A stretch of 64,000 bases of DNA from Amblyomma americanum (Eukaryota; Arthropoda; Arachnida; Ixodida; Ixodidae): positions 160,918,624-160,982,623 of the forward strand of contig NC_135498.1 in NCBI RefSeq assembly GCF_052857255.1, read 5' to 3'. Below, piece after piece: positions 52,354-63,732 of the stretch. Positions within the stretch are counted from its first letter, which is position 1; each line of letters opens with the position of its first letter. The translations under genes and the position numbers were made by a program. Under the pieces are notes generated by a model. It saw nothing but the letters and a program-made list of their open reading frames with translations. It was not told the DNA's origin and searched no databases.

Positions 52354-52832
52354 CCTGGGCTAAATACCTGGGCTTGTTTTCCTGCAGCTTTAAAGGCAGG
52401 TTACCCTGTGGTCCATATTTTTGACTCCGCCATTCCTGGTGCCACCGGTAAATACTCCTTGGTGGTGGGTTGGTCATTGAATTTGCCAGCAGGGTGTGCC
52501 CATTTGGTTTTCCAGTGAGAACCCTCTCATGGTGGCTTATTGCTTGAGCTGTCGTCATTCCATCTTCAAAATATTCTTGAAAAGCAGTTTTTGTTTCTTC
52601 ACTGAGTCCAAGAAGTCTTAGTGAGTCAGCTGACTGTAGGCTGTGGTTGTGTTGCGACACCTTTGCATTGGCCTGTAGAGGCGTCTGCCGGCACAGGAAC
52701 AGGTCATTTTTCATAGTGTTGTGATTCACTTTTTTAATCTTGATATCCAGCTTCGCTGGGCACAAGGTGTTGCGGTGTGACGATTTGTCACGATGATTAT
52801 GCTGGCACTGCCGCGCCTTGTGGAATACCATC
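52354..52832 (-). CDS. N-terminal exon of a MULE/SWIM-type protein
   Basis: The minus-strand acceptor (TTTGGTTCTTGTAG) is followed by 479 bases open to the donor (CCCAGG|GTAAGC). The peptide has QCQHNHRDKSSHRNTLCPAK and LDIKIKK, a His/Cys zinc-binding segment, then SADSLRLLGLSEETKTAFQE and YFEDGMTTAQAISHHE, with PPRSIYRWHQEWR near the end. This matches my recollection of the region before the transposase core in tick MULE/SWIM proteins (CPA.L.....FxxYFxxGMxxAxAxxxHE). The frame is undamaged. Exons for the MULE core were not found downstream; the SWIM exons at 27352-23115 lie on the same strand, but linkage to them is speculative. Confidence 0.45.
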
Positions 52833-52839
52833 CTACAAG

Positions 52840-54856
52840 AACCAAAAGATGCCATAGTCAGTGCACACGTGCATAATGTAGGCCTTATGAGGTTTGCTAA
52901 TGACCTTAACAAGACAGTCTTTATGTTGTGCAAAGCAGGCAAGCCAAATTATTTGAAATGAATACAGACACATCAAGAAGTGTAATAACTGAGGCCTCTA
53001 CAGGGCAAAAAAACATGGCCTAAAGGTATGCATATGGAGCAAATTATGTGCCATTATTTGACATCATACATGATATATGTGCACTCTTGTGCCTTTGGGA
53101 AGAGCTTAAATAAATAGTGCTCATAAAGCTTGCTTATTACGAAAAGTTTTGAGGAATTCTAGAATTTTGAGCCAGGAAGGGATTTCTTGGTCTTCATACT
53201 TCAGTACTGTTTCATAGTTCAGTATAAAATGTTATTACAGCCAAAGCTTATTATAATGAACAGGTAAAAATTCATAACGCAGTTTACCGAAATTCTTAAA
53301 CGAGCGAAGTCTACTTTTGGGACAAGTTTAAGAGTATTGGCATATTCTTGCAGACCTTTCCCTATGATGACAATAACGATAGGAAAACTGGGGGTTTCAG
53401 CAGGGATTTACATTTTGAATTTGCAAAGAATGTCAAGCCAGAGCGGATGGTGGTGGCACACTGAGCTAAAAGTTCGAGGCTCTGATGGCAGTCAACCTAC
53501 GCCGCCTGGAGGAAATATTACACTTTACGAAAGGACTGACCACAATACAGAGGGTTATTTTCGTCAAAAGAAACTTTTTGAAGCTCTGTCCCTCTCTCCC
53601 AGTTAGTTACCTGAAGGACGTGTTCGATCTAAGCCACGGCGGTCGCATTTCAATGGAGGCAAAATGCTAGAGGCCCGTGTACTGTTCCGGAGCTCCCCAG
53701 TACGGCATCCCTCGCCTCAGCCGTTCTAGGACGATAATTAAATTTCTATAAAACCAAACCAACAAACAAAGGTACAACCTTTGCAAACGTTTTTATCATC
53801 CTAACATAACATACATACAATATATACGTTATATTTAACATACAGTATTCCCATTTGGTGTGGTGCTCTACAACGGAATCCAATATTAAAGGACTATAGA
53901 CACCTAATTTTGATGGCATGTTTTCTTCTCTACAATGATGCGGCAGACACTACTACGCATGAATCACCATGCAATATTCACCTGCAACTGGTAAATAATT
54001 TATCGAATTTTTCTGTCATGCTGTTTGGGTTTCAATACCTGAACGATGGCTGTGATGTCAAAGAGTGCTTTTGTGTCACGCGAGGCATGGAAAACATTCA
54101 TATAATCACTGCTTCATTGTTTTAATTTACTGCCGTGCTGAACTGAGCCTTCCTCAAGAGACGAAATGCCAACGAGTGTAGAAGCAGCAATTGTAGTTTT
54201 TTCATGCTTCACGTGACCTGTAAGCACAAGTTGACATCACAGTCCTCATTAGGCTCTTGAAACCAAAACAGCACGAGAAAGAAATGCGATTATAAATTAT
54301 TCAGCGGTTGTAGGAGAATAACACGTGGTAATCCATGTATAATAATATCTTACACATCATTACAAAGAAGAAAACACGCACCCAAAAGTTAGGTATCCAT
54401 ACTCCTTTAACAAACTTCTATTACTGCAAAAAAAATCTTTTTTGAAAACCTACCTTATACAGAGCACACTGAACCTGTCTTCAAAAAATAGAATCTTCCT
54501 AAAATTCAGCAGATCTATAACCGAAGATGATAAAACAATTTTATTTCAGTTCTTGAAAAAATTGTATGACTAGCTGAAATAGCAAACTTGCAACAGTCTG
54601 CACCAGCACGTCTAAATCATCATACAGATGTGTGGAAAGTTCCCAGCTCCCGAACTAATTATGGTGATCAAATACTTCAGTGTCACTTACCCAAAGTTCT
54701 AAACAGTTGTCACAACAGAGGCAAAGAAATTCTCAACCAAACTCTGTCAGAAATCAAGTTGCTCATGAACTGTTACCTCTAATCAATATGTTCATCACAC
54801 TTGATTGTATATATTTTAAGCTGCATTATTAAGGCAAAAGCCTTTAATGGCTCATA
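52840..54856. other. No gene recognised apart from one SINE fragment
   Basis: AT-rich. Short ORFs such as 53337-53606 and 53910-54125 have no domain. The SINE fragment is listed separately. Confidence 0.4.
53632..53750 (+). mobile_element. Ruka-like SINE fragment
   Basis: Contains CCACGGCGGTCGCATTTCAA, TGGAGGCAAAATGCTAGAGG, CCCGTGTACTG and CCCCAGTACGGCATCCCTCG. The central GTGCACGTTAAAG part is deleted and the tRNA head is missing. Confidence 0.6.
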
Positions 54857-55708
54857 CAGTTGAACCTCTATGTAATGAATTCCTGGATTTTAGGAAATTT
54901 TTCAATTCCCCAACACATTCCCCTTTGAATCCCATGTATAGGCGACCTCCATGTAACGAACTCGTTGCGGCAGTTGACCTTAATGCAACGAATTCGCGGC
55001 GCTGATCATCGAGCTGTATCTTGTAATGTTTTGCCCGAAATTTGACCGAGCAGTGTGCAACTTTAATAATAATAATAACTTGTTTATTTCCATCAGTGAT
55101 GGGGGAGACTGCGGATAAAAGCTGCTTGACAACAAGCGACTTGACTCAAGCCCGCAGCCTCCCTACAAAGCAGGCAGCGATAGGACAACAACAAAAAAAA
55201 ACAAAAAACTCGCAGAAAGCACAATATTCAAATTTAATGCACGCACACTTGATAGTCACAACAGGTAAACATAACAAAAGGCAAGATAACACTTTTATTT
55301 CTTATTTTAAGCAAGGATTGTTAATGAAATGTTGGCGTAGGGTTCGTACAGAAATCATATGCAAATCTATACCTTATTTGTGAAATGAATTTAAAAGGGT
55401 TTGCATTGTTTAATATGAATAAAATGAATATTGTTTAAGTTTTTATATTAAAAGATAAAGTAGACCGCAAGCAGAATGCTTGCAATCGCAGCAAACAATC
55501 AGACCTCAGTGATGATGATGTTGAGTGCCGCTATCGCCGCTCCGTGGCAAGCATAGCAACTTTTAAGATTTCATTTTGTAGCTTGACACTAGGTGGCACT
55601 ACTATGACAAATTCTTCGTGGTGTTGCGGTGCATTTATGTTAAGCCTTCTTCGTCAGCGTGTTGACGTGTGTGTGCTGGTGTGTGTTTACGGTGTCGGTT
55701 CATTACGA

Positions 55709-56700
55709 TGAGTTCCGCTGTGAGGAAACAAAGTTTTGTTGCTTGAAGATAAGCTCTCGATTTTGAATGCGGTTACCGCCGGGGAAAAAAAAGAAGGATG
55801 TCGCTGCCCGCTTCAATATACCAGCCAGCTCCCTGTCAACCATTCTTGCTGCAGAACAAAGCATCCGCAGTGCGATGGAGTCGGGCACAAGTGTCCAGAA
55901 GGAAAGACTGAAGACGTCGACGTATGCTGATGTGGACAACGCCGTGTTTGCATGGTTTTTTGGAGAGACGAGCAAAAAACGTGCCCATATGTGGCACGAT
56001 TTTGCAGCAGAAAGCCATAGATTTTGCTTGCATCCTGGGCCACGACTTCAAAGCGAGTAACTGCTGCCTACAAGGATTTAAAAGCTGGCACGGTGTCGTC
56101 GGAAAAGTGGTATCTGGCGAGTCTGCCTCCACAGACAGCGATGCTGCTGCCTCGGGGGTGGCCGAGAAGCTTCCCAGCACAGCATTTTCAGCCACTATGA
56201 AGCTGCCGACATTTATAATGCTGATGAGACGGCCGTTTTATCAAATGTTACCGAGCCGTGCGTTGTCACTAAAAGGAGAAGACTGCCGTGGTGGAAAGCA
56301 AACTCCACGTGACGGTTTTGCTTTGCGCCAACACTGATGGCAGCGACAAACGAATCCCATTGGTTATTGGCCGCAATGTTCGGCCCAGATGTTTTAAGGA
56401 ACAAAGCAGATGCCAGTAAAATATGTGGCAGACTCCAAAGCTTAGATGCCACAGGCAATTTTTTCCGACTGGCTGAAGGAGCTCAACCAAGATGTCGAGC
56501 GACAAGGTCGCAGCATTTGTTTACTTACTGCTTGACAACTGCTCCGCACACCATGTGGAATGCCTACAGCTTTCGAACGTCGAGCTGCAGTATTTGCCAC
56601 CTAACTGCACTTCTCTGGTACAACCCTTAGACAGAGGGGCTATTAACAGCTTTAAATGCTGTTACCGCCGTCGATTTATTAACAGCTTTAAGCACTGTAT
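55709..56700 (+). pseudogene. Tigger transposase: CENP-B-like DNA-binding and DDE core, broken
   Basis: Plus-strand blocks: LLEDKLSILNAVTAGE, then after a one-base change in an A8 run (~55787) KKKDVAARFNIPASSLSTIL, the first HTH. ADVDNAVFAWF is the second DNA-binding part. NADETAV (~56220) holds the first catalytic Asp; LSLKGEDCRGGK and LCANTDGS-like coding follow in shifting frames; LLLDNCSAHHVE (~56530) holds the second; QPLDRGAINSFK (~56630) follows. The frame stops at 56704, soon after CYRRRFI, where the family normally continues. Several frame changes make it inactive. The missing part between here and 62690 was not found. Confidence 0.7.
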
Positions 56701-57097
56701 CTAACCTGATAATCTCTGTAAATATCATTCTTCTGAGATGAAACAGTTTGTCAGAATTTCGCCTTATAACTCGCCTGTGTATGATGCCCGGACTGCTCAA
56801 CTTAATTCATGAGATGTTTAGTAAGTTTGCCTATTGACTGAAGTATAGTAGGCATTTTGGAGGTTTCTCATAATTTTTTTAATAGGAAATATGTTTTCCT
56901 ACTGCTGTTTTCTGCAAAAAATTTCTAAATCTGTCAAATACTAGCTAGGCAAATACTCAAAATTCAGTAGTTGCCCTTTTATTAATACAGGATAACTTTT
57001 GCCCACTGTAATGTGCCCACTTGATAAATTATAAATTTTAATAGCAGTATTACTAGGAATGACTGGACTGTTATGAAATTTCTACACTATTTTCCAG

Positions 57098-57156
57098 GTT
57101 CTGAAGATGAGCTGGCAGTGCCAGTGCTTGGTGGCCACTGTTCACAAGTCATGAGG
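57098..57156 (+). pseudogene. Possible exon upstream of the DUF4806-like exons
   Basis: Acceptor TATTTTCCAG and donor GAGG|GTATGT flank 59 bases. One frame reads SEDELAVPVLGGHCSQVMR. Phase with the next exon in the frame needed downstream is not consistent, so membership is uncertain. Confidence 0.3.
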
Positions 57157-57314
57157 GTATGTTTATTTCATTGCTCTGTGTCATTTTATTTTATTGCCTG
57201 CCAACTAGCAGCCCTGTGCTATGTTGGTACGGCGTGAAGGAACATTGGTGCGTGTTCGAAGATTACAGTTGAGACCAAGATGAAGTAACTAATTGGAACC
57301 TGGCATTTTTACAG

Positions 57315-57388
57315 GCAAAACAGCCACCAGTATTTCAGTTCAGGAAAACAGCAGAGGCAGCAGAGCGACGACTCATTCATTGCTAAAG
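57315..57388 (+). pseudogene. Probable exon before the DUF4806-like exon
   Basis: Acceptor TTTTTACAG and donor AAAG|GTAATA. Frame QNSHQYFSSGKQQRQQSDDS then FIAK, and the last G joins in phase to ATCCACC at 60450. The hAT element lies in the intron between them. Confidence 0.4.
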
Positions 57389-57795
57389 GTAATAGAATTT
57401 TTGCTTGTCAACTAAAGCCTGTGTTTGTTAGTTTCTTTGGTTATGAAGCTCTGTTACAATGATTTGTGTGAGGTGTATGCAAAATGAGTGCAAGTCATTT
57501 TTAAAGGGGAAATCGCATGCCACTATTCATAGGAAGCAAGCTCCATCGTGGTAGCAGTGGCGCTGGTCCACAAGCATCGTACGACAGCCAAGACAGCTCG
57601 GTTTGTGCTGCTTGTTAAAAAATCGTTCATATTACGGCATGTACTACATGCAGTTCACAACATACTAAATGCAACAGTTGTCAAGCCCGAATGCTCATAC
57701 GGATTTAAATTTGTTAAATATCTTGAAATTCACTGCACTGCCTTGTAAATTATGAAACTGCTCCACTTCAACACCTGTTCTGTATATGTGTCCAT

Positions 57796-60434
57796 ACCTG
57801 CCAACTCTCCCGATTCAGTCGGGAGGCTCCCGATTTTTTATTGCACCTTCCGATTGTACGATCACTAGCCTAAATCTCCTGAAAAGTCGTCTCAGCCCGC
57901 GCGGAAATCATTTTTGCAAAACATTTCGGCGCAAAATCTGCAGCCGCGTCGTAACCCCCATCAGAGTCAACGGCAGCAGCAACGCCATCAGCATCATTGG
58001 CTAGCAGCGAGCCGAAGCCAAATCAAAGCAAAAGTCAGTGGTGGCGCTTGGCTGTTTGCACGACCGGTGTGGTTGTTTGGCTGGTTTGGCACATGTTTTG
58101 CAGGCCTTCTCTTTTGCGCATCGTTGCTTTAGTTCATTGCTGTCGCTTGCTGTGTGTAGGCTTAGCCTGTGTGCGGTCCACTGTGTGATGATCGACATCC
58201 TTGTGTTGTTCACGTCATCATGGCACTCTAAAAGCCCAAAAAGAAATATTTGCAGAAGTTTTTGAGATTGTATACTTCTGACTTTCCTTGTTTTGTGACA
58301 TCAAGAAAAGGCGAACATTTTGCGTTTTGTACGTGTGGATGCGACGTCAGTGTGTGTCACGGCGGCAGAGGTGACTTGAAACATCACGTTTCCACAGTGA
58401 AGCATGTGAGCAACGTTCGCTCCACCGGGCAGCAAAGGAGCATCGCAAACTTTCTGCAAAAGGACTGCGACAAAAATGTGATACGCGCGGAGTGCCTTTT
58501 TAAAGGGTTCCTAATCGAACATAACCTGCCGCTAAGTGTCAGCGACCATGTTGGGCCTCTTCTACGAAAAATGCTTCCACGCTGTGAGAAAGTCAAGCGG
58601 TATGGATGCGGACGCATTAAGGCAACTGCAATAGTGGGCGAAAGGGCCTCAGAGGTGCAAAGCACAATGTTAAATGCCCTGAAACACTGTGCTTTTGCTG
58701 TTGCTATGGACGGTAGCAATGACAGTGCTGCACAGATCTATCCGATTGTGGTGACCTATTACGTCGAAGAATGCTCGAAGATCGAAAGTAGGCTAATAAG
58801 CCTTCAAGAACTTCATGGGGAGGCAACTGGACGAAAAATAGGTAACCTTGTGTTGGATGCATTGAAAAAGGTTGACATGCCTGTATCCAACTGCATTGCG
58901 TTTTGCGCCAACAATGCAAACGTCACATTAGGAAAAAAAATGTCGTTGCTGCACTCTTAAAGGAAACGCAAGAAAACTTAGATGTTGTTGGCTGCCCGTG
59001 TCATCTGATTAATCTGGCTGCTGAGAAAGGAGCCGCCTGCTTGCCAGCGAAGTTTGACGACGTCCTCGATATATTTCATTACTTGGAGAAAAGTGCGAAA
59101 CGCAAAGACAAGCTCTCGGAATTTCAGGACATGCACAATATGGAGGTGCGAAAAATTTTGAAGCATGTGCCAACTCATTGGCTGTCTTTAGGCAAGTGCC
59201 TCACTAGAATGCTTGACCAGTGGAAACCTCTAGTCAGTTTTTTCTTAAATGAGGTGAAAACAAAAAAGCGATGCCCGTCCTTTTTGACTCTTATTATATT
59301 CTTCGAAGGACCACATCATCGGGGTGAAAATCCCGATGGCGCCAGTCACAAGCGTAAAGCAACAACAGAGAAGAAAGACGTTCAACCTGCAAAAAAGCCA
59401 AATATCTGAAGCTGCAAGAAAAGGTGCTTTATCTCGTGAAGAAAGACTGCTCCATTTTTTGACATATGACATCAACTTGGCTTTTGGATATTTTTAAAGT
59501 GTGGTCCCGCTTTTTGAGAAAGCCAAGTGCCAGCTGCAGTCGCAAGCACCACAAATACATATTCTGTGGTCTGTTTTATTGCAGCTCCTCACGGAGCTTT
59601 TGGCTAGGTTTGTGCTGCCAACTTCTGTTAAGGCTGCTGCTTCACCGCTCGATGTTCTACATCAAGGTATTAGCTGCCAGAAAGGAGACAATGACCTGGT
59701 CATTGGAAGTTGCAGCGCAGCTTGGTCGAGAAACTTAATTTAAATGACAAGGCAGAATTTTTTGCTTCTATGCGAAGTTATTTCAGTACTGCGTGCGACT
59801 ACATCAGGCACAAATTTCCTGTTGACAACCCAGCTGTGAAGCACGCTGAAGTTGTCAACCTAAATCTCATTTCTGAAGCATCTTTCTCAAGTCTTCATTT
59901 TTTTGTTCAAAGCTTCCCTTAGCTGCTGCCTCAAGAATTCAGTGAATCTGCTGAAGAAGCTTTGGATGCCCTGGAAGCTGAGTTTGCTGTACTGCAGGTG
60001 TACAATCTTCCGGAGCACATTCTGAAGGAAGAAAGGTGTGATGTGCAGTAGGCAAAAGTCGGTAAAATTCAAAATACTGATGGAAAACTCATGTTTGGCC
60101 AAGTTGCAAAGGTGGTACTTGATTTTCTTGTAATACCACATAGCAATGCACTGTGCGAGAGGATTTTCAGCACTGTGAGGAAAACAGGAACTGAATTCCG
60201 TTCATCGATATGCAACACAACGCTCGAGCAATTGCTGCTGGTAAAGGGCCACAAGCAGTCTAAACCATGCTTTGAACGAAACTACTCCGATTAATTTTTG
60301 AAGCTCGCAAGATCTGCCACCAGAAAATCTCTGCGAAAGGGCTCTTCTGGCTCTACATGAAAAGTTAACGCTGCCTACCCTCCTTTCCATGTTCTGAATA
60401 AAATCTGATTTTTTATCTTGCTTGGTTGGCAGGT
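57796..60434 (+). mobile_element. hAT element (2.6 kb) inserted in the intron of the DUF4806-like gene
   Basis: Left terminus ACCTGCCAACTCTCCCG, followed by a TCAGTCGGGAGGCTCCCG hairpin; right terminus, read on the minus strand, ACCTGCCAAC from 60434. The 8-bp flank is GTGTCCAT on the left (57788-57795) and GTGTC-AT on the right (60435-60441, one C lost). Removing it leaves a normal polypyrimidine/acceptor (GTCCATTCAG|ATCCACC). It holds a broken hAT transposase on the plus strand. Confidence 0.75.
58220..60294 (+). pseudogene. hAT transposase, multiply broken
   Basis: The plus-strand frame from about 58220 has KKKYLQKFLRLYTSDFPCFV and a BED-like zinc finger (FCTCGCDVSVCHGG...HHVSTVKH), then FAVAMDGSNDSAAQIYPIVV, the start of the RNase H-like core. 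An A8 run near 58932 shifts the frame to VVAALLKETQENLDVVGCPC, HLINLAAEKGA and VPTHWLSLGKCL. Further breaks occur near 59300, 59490, 59710 and 59920. The C-terminal dimerisation region is clear: VIPHSNALCERIFSTVRKTG (60120-60190), ending at a stop at 60292-60294. Motif order matches hAT transposases; at least five disruptions make it inactive. Confidence 0.8.
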
Positions 60435-60449
60435 GTGTCATCCATTCAG

Positions 60450-60670
60450 ATCCACCTCACCCTAAAGTGTTGAAGCTGCTACACTCCATTCGCATGAGAC
60501 AGTGGGAGCACTCGTCTCAGCTGAACTATTTGACTTCGTGGGTGAAACCAAAAATGACTTTCCTGAATGATGATGAAGAAGATGGCAGCATTGAGGTGCC
60601 GCACGGATTTGAAGAATTCTTGGAGTTTGACAAGAAATTGCCAACCTCAGCAGCCTTGAAAAAGCTACTG
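60450..60670 (+). pseudogene. DUF4806-like gene, penultimate exon
   Basis: Acceptor CATTCAG directly after the hAT element; donor CTG|GTAATT. The 221-base exon reads HPKVLKLLHSIRMRQWEHSS, then WVKPKMTFLNDDEEDGSIEV and FEEFLEFDKKLPTSAALKKL. This resembles the start of DUF4806 (PxxxxEELxxFDxxL...), a domain of unknown function common in invertebrate proteins related to mobile elements. It is open throughout and joins in phase 0 to 61728. Its position between two halves of a Tigger element is unexplained. Confidence 0.5.
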
Positions 60671-61727
60671 GTAATTTTTATTTTTATTGCTTGGATCATA
60701 TTGTGGTACTTCAAAATTTTAAGCATGACAATTTGGCATTTGCTCGCGAGAGTGCACTTTTGGGTGTTCGAATCACTTCTTTCTCAATCTCTAGTGAGCA
60801 TGCCCAAAACACCCTATGTTATCCGTAATGGCCTTACAGCTTGCGCATCGATGCAGTATAGCTTGAGCATCAAATGCCGTACAATGTGTTCCTTTTAATC
60901 AGCCACACGTGCACTTCTTCGGTATGCTGCTTATAACGCAAAAGTGTTTGGTTGGCGACTTTCTCCGCTTTATTAAGATTCAACTAAAATTGCAAGTTAG
61001 GTGGATTTATAATGCATGAGAATGTTTAGGACAGAAAAAAATTGTAGTCAGTAGAGTGACGGGATAACACAAGGGGCTGACTTTCAAGACTTATCTGGAA
61101 ACATTGTCCTTATATCGAGAAGCACTATTCAAGAAATATATATTCAAAACAGCGAAATACCTTGAAAATAGTGCCTGATAAATGGCAGCAGAAAACAAAC
61201 TGCACATCAGTCCACAGATGGAAGTCGTCAATAACAACAAGTGACTTTACACCTGCTGCTGCTGCTTGGGGCATTGATGTGGTGTTTGTTTTGCACCAAG
61301 TTTAACTAGCAATTATAATGCCAGCTGTGTGTCCAAATTTTGTTGAATCAGAACTTTTGTGTCATTTCAGCCTTCTCATTCTTCATTAAAAGCTTTTTTT
61401 TATGCTGCAGACAACAGAGGTTATCTTGGTGATGTGTGGTGTTATGTGGGCATAAGTGCAAGTCGTGATAACCATGCCCATAGAGCTTAGCACGAGGAAT
61501 GTTAGGTGCGTTTTGATGTGCAACGTGATCTTATGACCCAGGCTCTTAGCATTGTGTGGGTGCAAAAGCTGTCTCTGAATGTGTATGGTTTGATTTTTAG
61601 CAAGCTTGTCATGTGATGTAGGCAGCCATGCAAGTAGCTGTATTTTGCCTTTGTTGCTTTATCTGCAGTGTTCCTTACTAGTCTAGCAAGTTATCTGCGT
61701 TATGCTTTTACATTATCCTGTTTACAG

Positions 61728-61885
61728 AAAATCTATTGGAAGAAGTACGGTGGTACAAGTCCTGGCGATGCAACTAGACACATACTGAAAGATGTTCTCG
61801 AATGAAACAGCCAGCCACTCCAGTTGGCAAGGGGGCAAAGGAAAACTACATTTCCAGACAACAGCTTGTTGTCAAGTCATGTTAG
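61728..61885 (+). pseudogene. DUF4806-like gene, next exon, frameshifted
   Basis: Acceptor CTGTTTACAG. Frame KIYWKKYGGTSPGDATRHIL ends at TGA 61803-61805. A one-base change at TTCTCGAATG continues with SNETASHSSWQGGKGKLHFQ up to a donor-like TTAG|GTATGA. GG(T/K)S...HIL followed by W.G.KGK..F is the order of DUF4806. The mutation truncates the domain as written. Confidence 0.5.
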
Positions 61886-61889
61886 GTAT

Positions 61890-62689
61890 GAACACTTGCA
61901 TGTTATGGCTTTATTTTATTCATAGATGGAAACATTGACTTACGCACTATGTAGTAACACTATGGCATGGCCAGTAAAGCATCTAGGCAAGCAGGTCTGA
62001 ATCGATCTATGGGCCTTGGTTTCTAGCTTTAGGTGGCTATAGTGTGTCACAACTAATAGTTACATGCTCAAAGCAAACATTGGTAATGTTTTGTTTTATG
62101 TATAGTTTCTAAGAAAGTTGCAGGGCTGCTGGAAGGGAACACGGCCTTTCTTTTTGCTTTTTATACTGCCTTGTTAATGAGTGCTGTTTGGCATGGCATG
62201 TGACCTTCACAAGGCTGCTTTACCATATAGCACAGCACAATAAAGAGTTGCAATTGTTTTGAAAGTACAGCACATTATAAAAGAAAAAAGGACAAGGACA
62301 GTCTGATTAAAAAAAATAACAAACGATGTTTTAATTTTAGTGCAGCACATGCCACACTCCTACAAAATGTGGTAACACATTTTTGCATTTCTAATACTTG
62401 TCACATGGCACTGAATAAGTGGTAACTCCAATCTGTTATGTGTGAAGTTTATACAACTTGTATGAATAATTAAGTAAAGTTGGATTTTAAAGTAGGCAGA
62501 GTGCCTTATTTTTCTTGCTTTTCTGCAAACCTGTTCATTCTTTCTTGCCCTGCAGTTTTTATGGCAAACTATTTTTACATTAAGGGTTTGGTACGAATTC
62601 ACAGTGTCCCCTGTACGTCCCCAAGGACATTTTATGGCCCTCCGTGGGATACAGAAAACCTGTCCAAAGTGATGTCCTCAGATGATTTC
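61890..62689. other. No gene recognised
   Basis: AT-rich DNA between the DUF4806-like exon and the Tigger C-terminus. The Tigger break on this side was not located to the base. Confidence 0.35.
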
Positions 62690-62872
62690 GGGATCTTCTG
62701 GGGATATCCGCATCTCCTGTGGCGATATCGCACGGATGTCCACTGGATGTTAGTGTTGTCACTGGGGATGAAGCAGCCCTAGATGCCTTTGTTTCCTTGG
62801 AGTGCCGAGTAGTGGCTTCGATCGGGCAAAAACAGCAAGCGGAAATTACGCAGTTTTTTTCTATTAAATAAA
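62690..62872 (+). pseudogene. Tigger transposase C-terminus
   Basis: Plus-strand frame reading PLDVSVVTGDEAALDAFVSL, then VVASIGQKQQAEITQFFSIK and TAA. The QxxxITxFF ending close to the right TIR is typical of Tigger/pogo proteins. It lies about 160 bp before the TIR at 63033. The sequence upstream in this frame is not recognisable. Confidence 0.6.
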
Positions 62873-62976
62873 TTCTTTGAATGGCGAGTTCACTTGAATT
62901 GATATCTGTCGCATTTTTATTTCGTTTTGGTATGATGCTTACAAGTCATAATTCAAAACTGCATGTAACGAATACC

Positions 62977-63026
62977 TGGATATAACGAAAAATTGCAAAC
63001 TTTTTTCAATTTCGTTATATCCAGGT
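62977..63026. repeat. Hairpin at the right end of the Tigger element
   Basis: ACCTGGATATAACGAAAAAT and, inverted, ATTTCGTTATATCCAGGT form a ~20-bp stem with a short loop. The outer arm is part of the TIR. Confidence 0.75.
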
Positions 63027-63113
63027 TTGACTGTACTCGCGGTGTCCGTCCATCCGTCTGTGACAGTCATTTCGATAAGAAAGAAATAAAAGATTAAGAA
63101 AAAATATTTGTGC

Positions 63114-63188
63114 ACAATGGGATTCGAACTACCATACTCCCGTTCCGCAGCTAAGCGTGCTAACGACTACGCTACTTCCTGCCAACGC
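63114..63188 (-). repeat. tRNA-like sequence (SINE head)
   Basis: The minus strand reads GTAGCGTAGTCGTTAGCACG (A-box/D-arm), CTGCGGAACGGGAG (anticodon-arm-like) and GTAGTTCGAATCCCAT (B-box/T-arm). Acceptor arms do not pair well, so a functional tRNA is not claimed. Confidence 0.5.
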
Positions 63189-63189
63189 A

Positions 63190-63590
63190 TGTGTAGCTCT
63201 TGTCTACGACGCTCGAGAGTTTGCAGAAAAGCGTCGAATCAGATGGGTGCCTCTCCCAAATGCCCTCTAGTGTCTCCAGCATTTAAGATTCACAAATAAT
63301 TGTGTACTTAATTAACATCTTAACTACACATCAGTGACACAAGCAGCAACACCGTGCTAAAGGCTTTTGCCTCACCGCACTTTAGGTTAACAAAGTGCCC
63401 CTGAAGTTTTGTAGTCTTTTTAAAGAATCAAGTTTATTTATATATTGTTTTCGTTGTATTGTAGCCTTTACGATCTGTCACCCTGTGAAAGTGCCCCATA
63501 AAGTCGGTATATGCTTTCTGCTACGGTTTCTTGTACAGTAGTCTAGGATTCCTCAAGCTGCTTGCATGCAACATCGGCATCCTCCATCCT
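63190..63590. other. No gene recognised
   Basis: AT-rich spacer after the tRNA-like sequence; nothing supported. Confidence 0.4.
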
Positions 63591-63596
63591 TGAGAA

Positions 63597-63621
63597 TGGA
63601 CGGACGGATGGATGGATGGAT
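63597..63621 (+). repeat. (GGAC/GGAT)n microsatellite
   Basis: Short tetranucleotide run of GGAC then GGAT units. Confidence 0.8.
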
Positions 63622-63732
63622 CTTCGAAAAGCTCATGCGGGGACTTCATATCAAACAAGCCTAAGGCATCAACATTCTTGAGGTTTTAATTGCGAGCGCG
63701 CTCGACTACTAGTGGAGGACCTTGTTGCAATC

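Larger units (their letters stand above)
54857..63033 (+). mobile_element. Tigger-type (pogo) element, interrupted
   Basis: Left terminus CAGTTGAACCTCTATGTAAT after TA (54855-54856); right terminus, read on the minus strand, CAGTCAAACCTGGATATAAC before TA (63034-63035). Transposase N-terminal and catalytic coding is at 55709-56700 and the C-terminus at about 62690-62872, both plus. The ~6 kb between them carries DUF4806-like exons and a hAT element, so the Tigger (normally 2-3 kb) has been split. An alternative is two different Tigger fragments flanking unrelated DNA. Confidence 0.6.

Noticed and set aside
63114..63188. Functional tRNA gene
   Set aside because: A/B boxes are present, but the acceptor stem is not supported.
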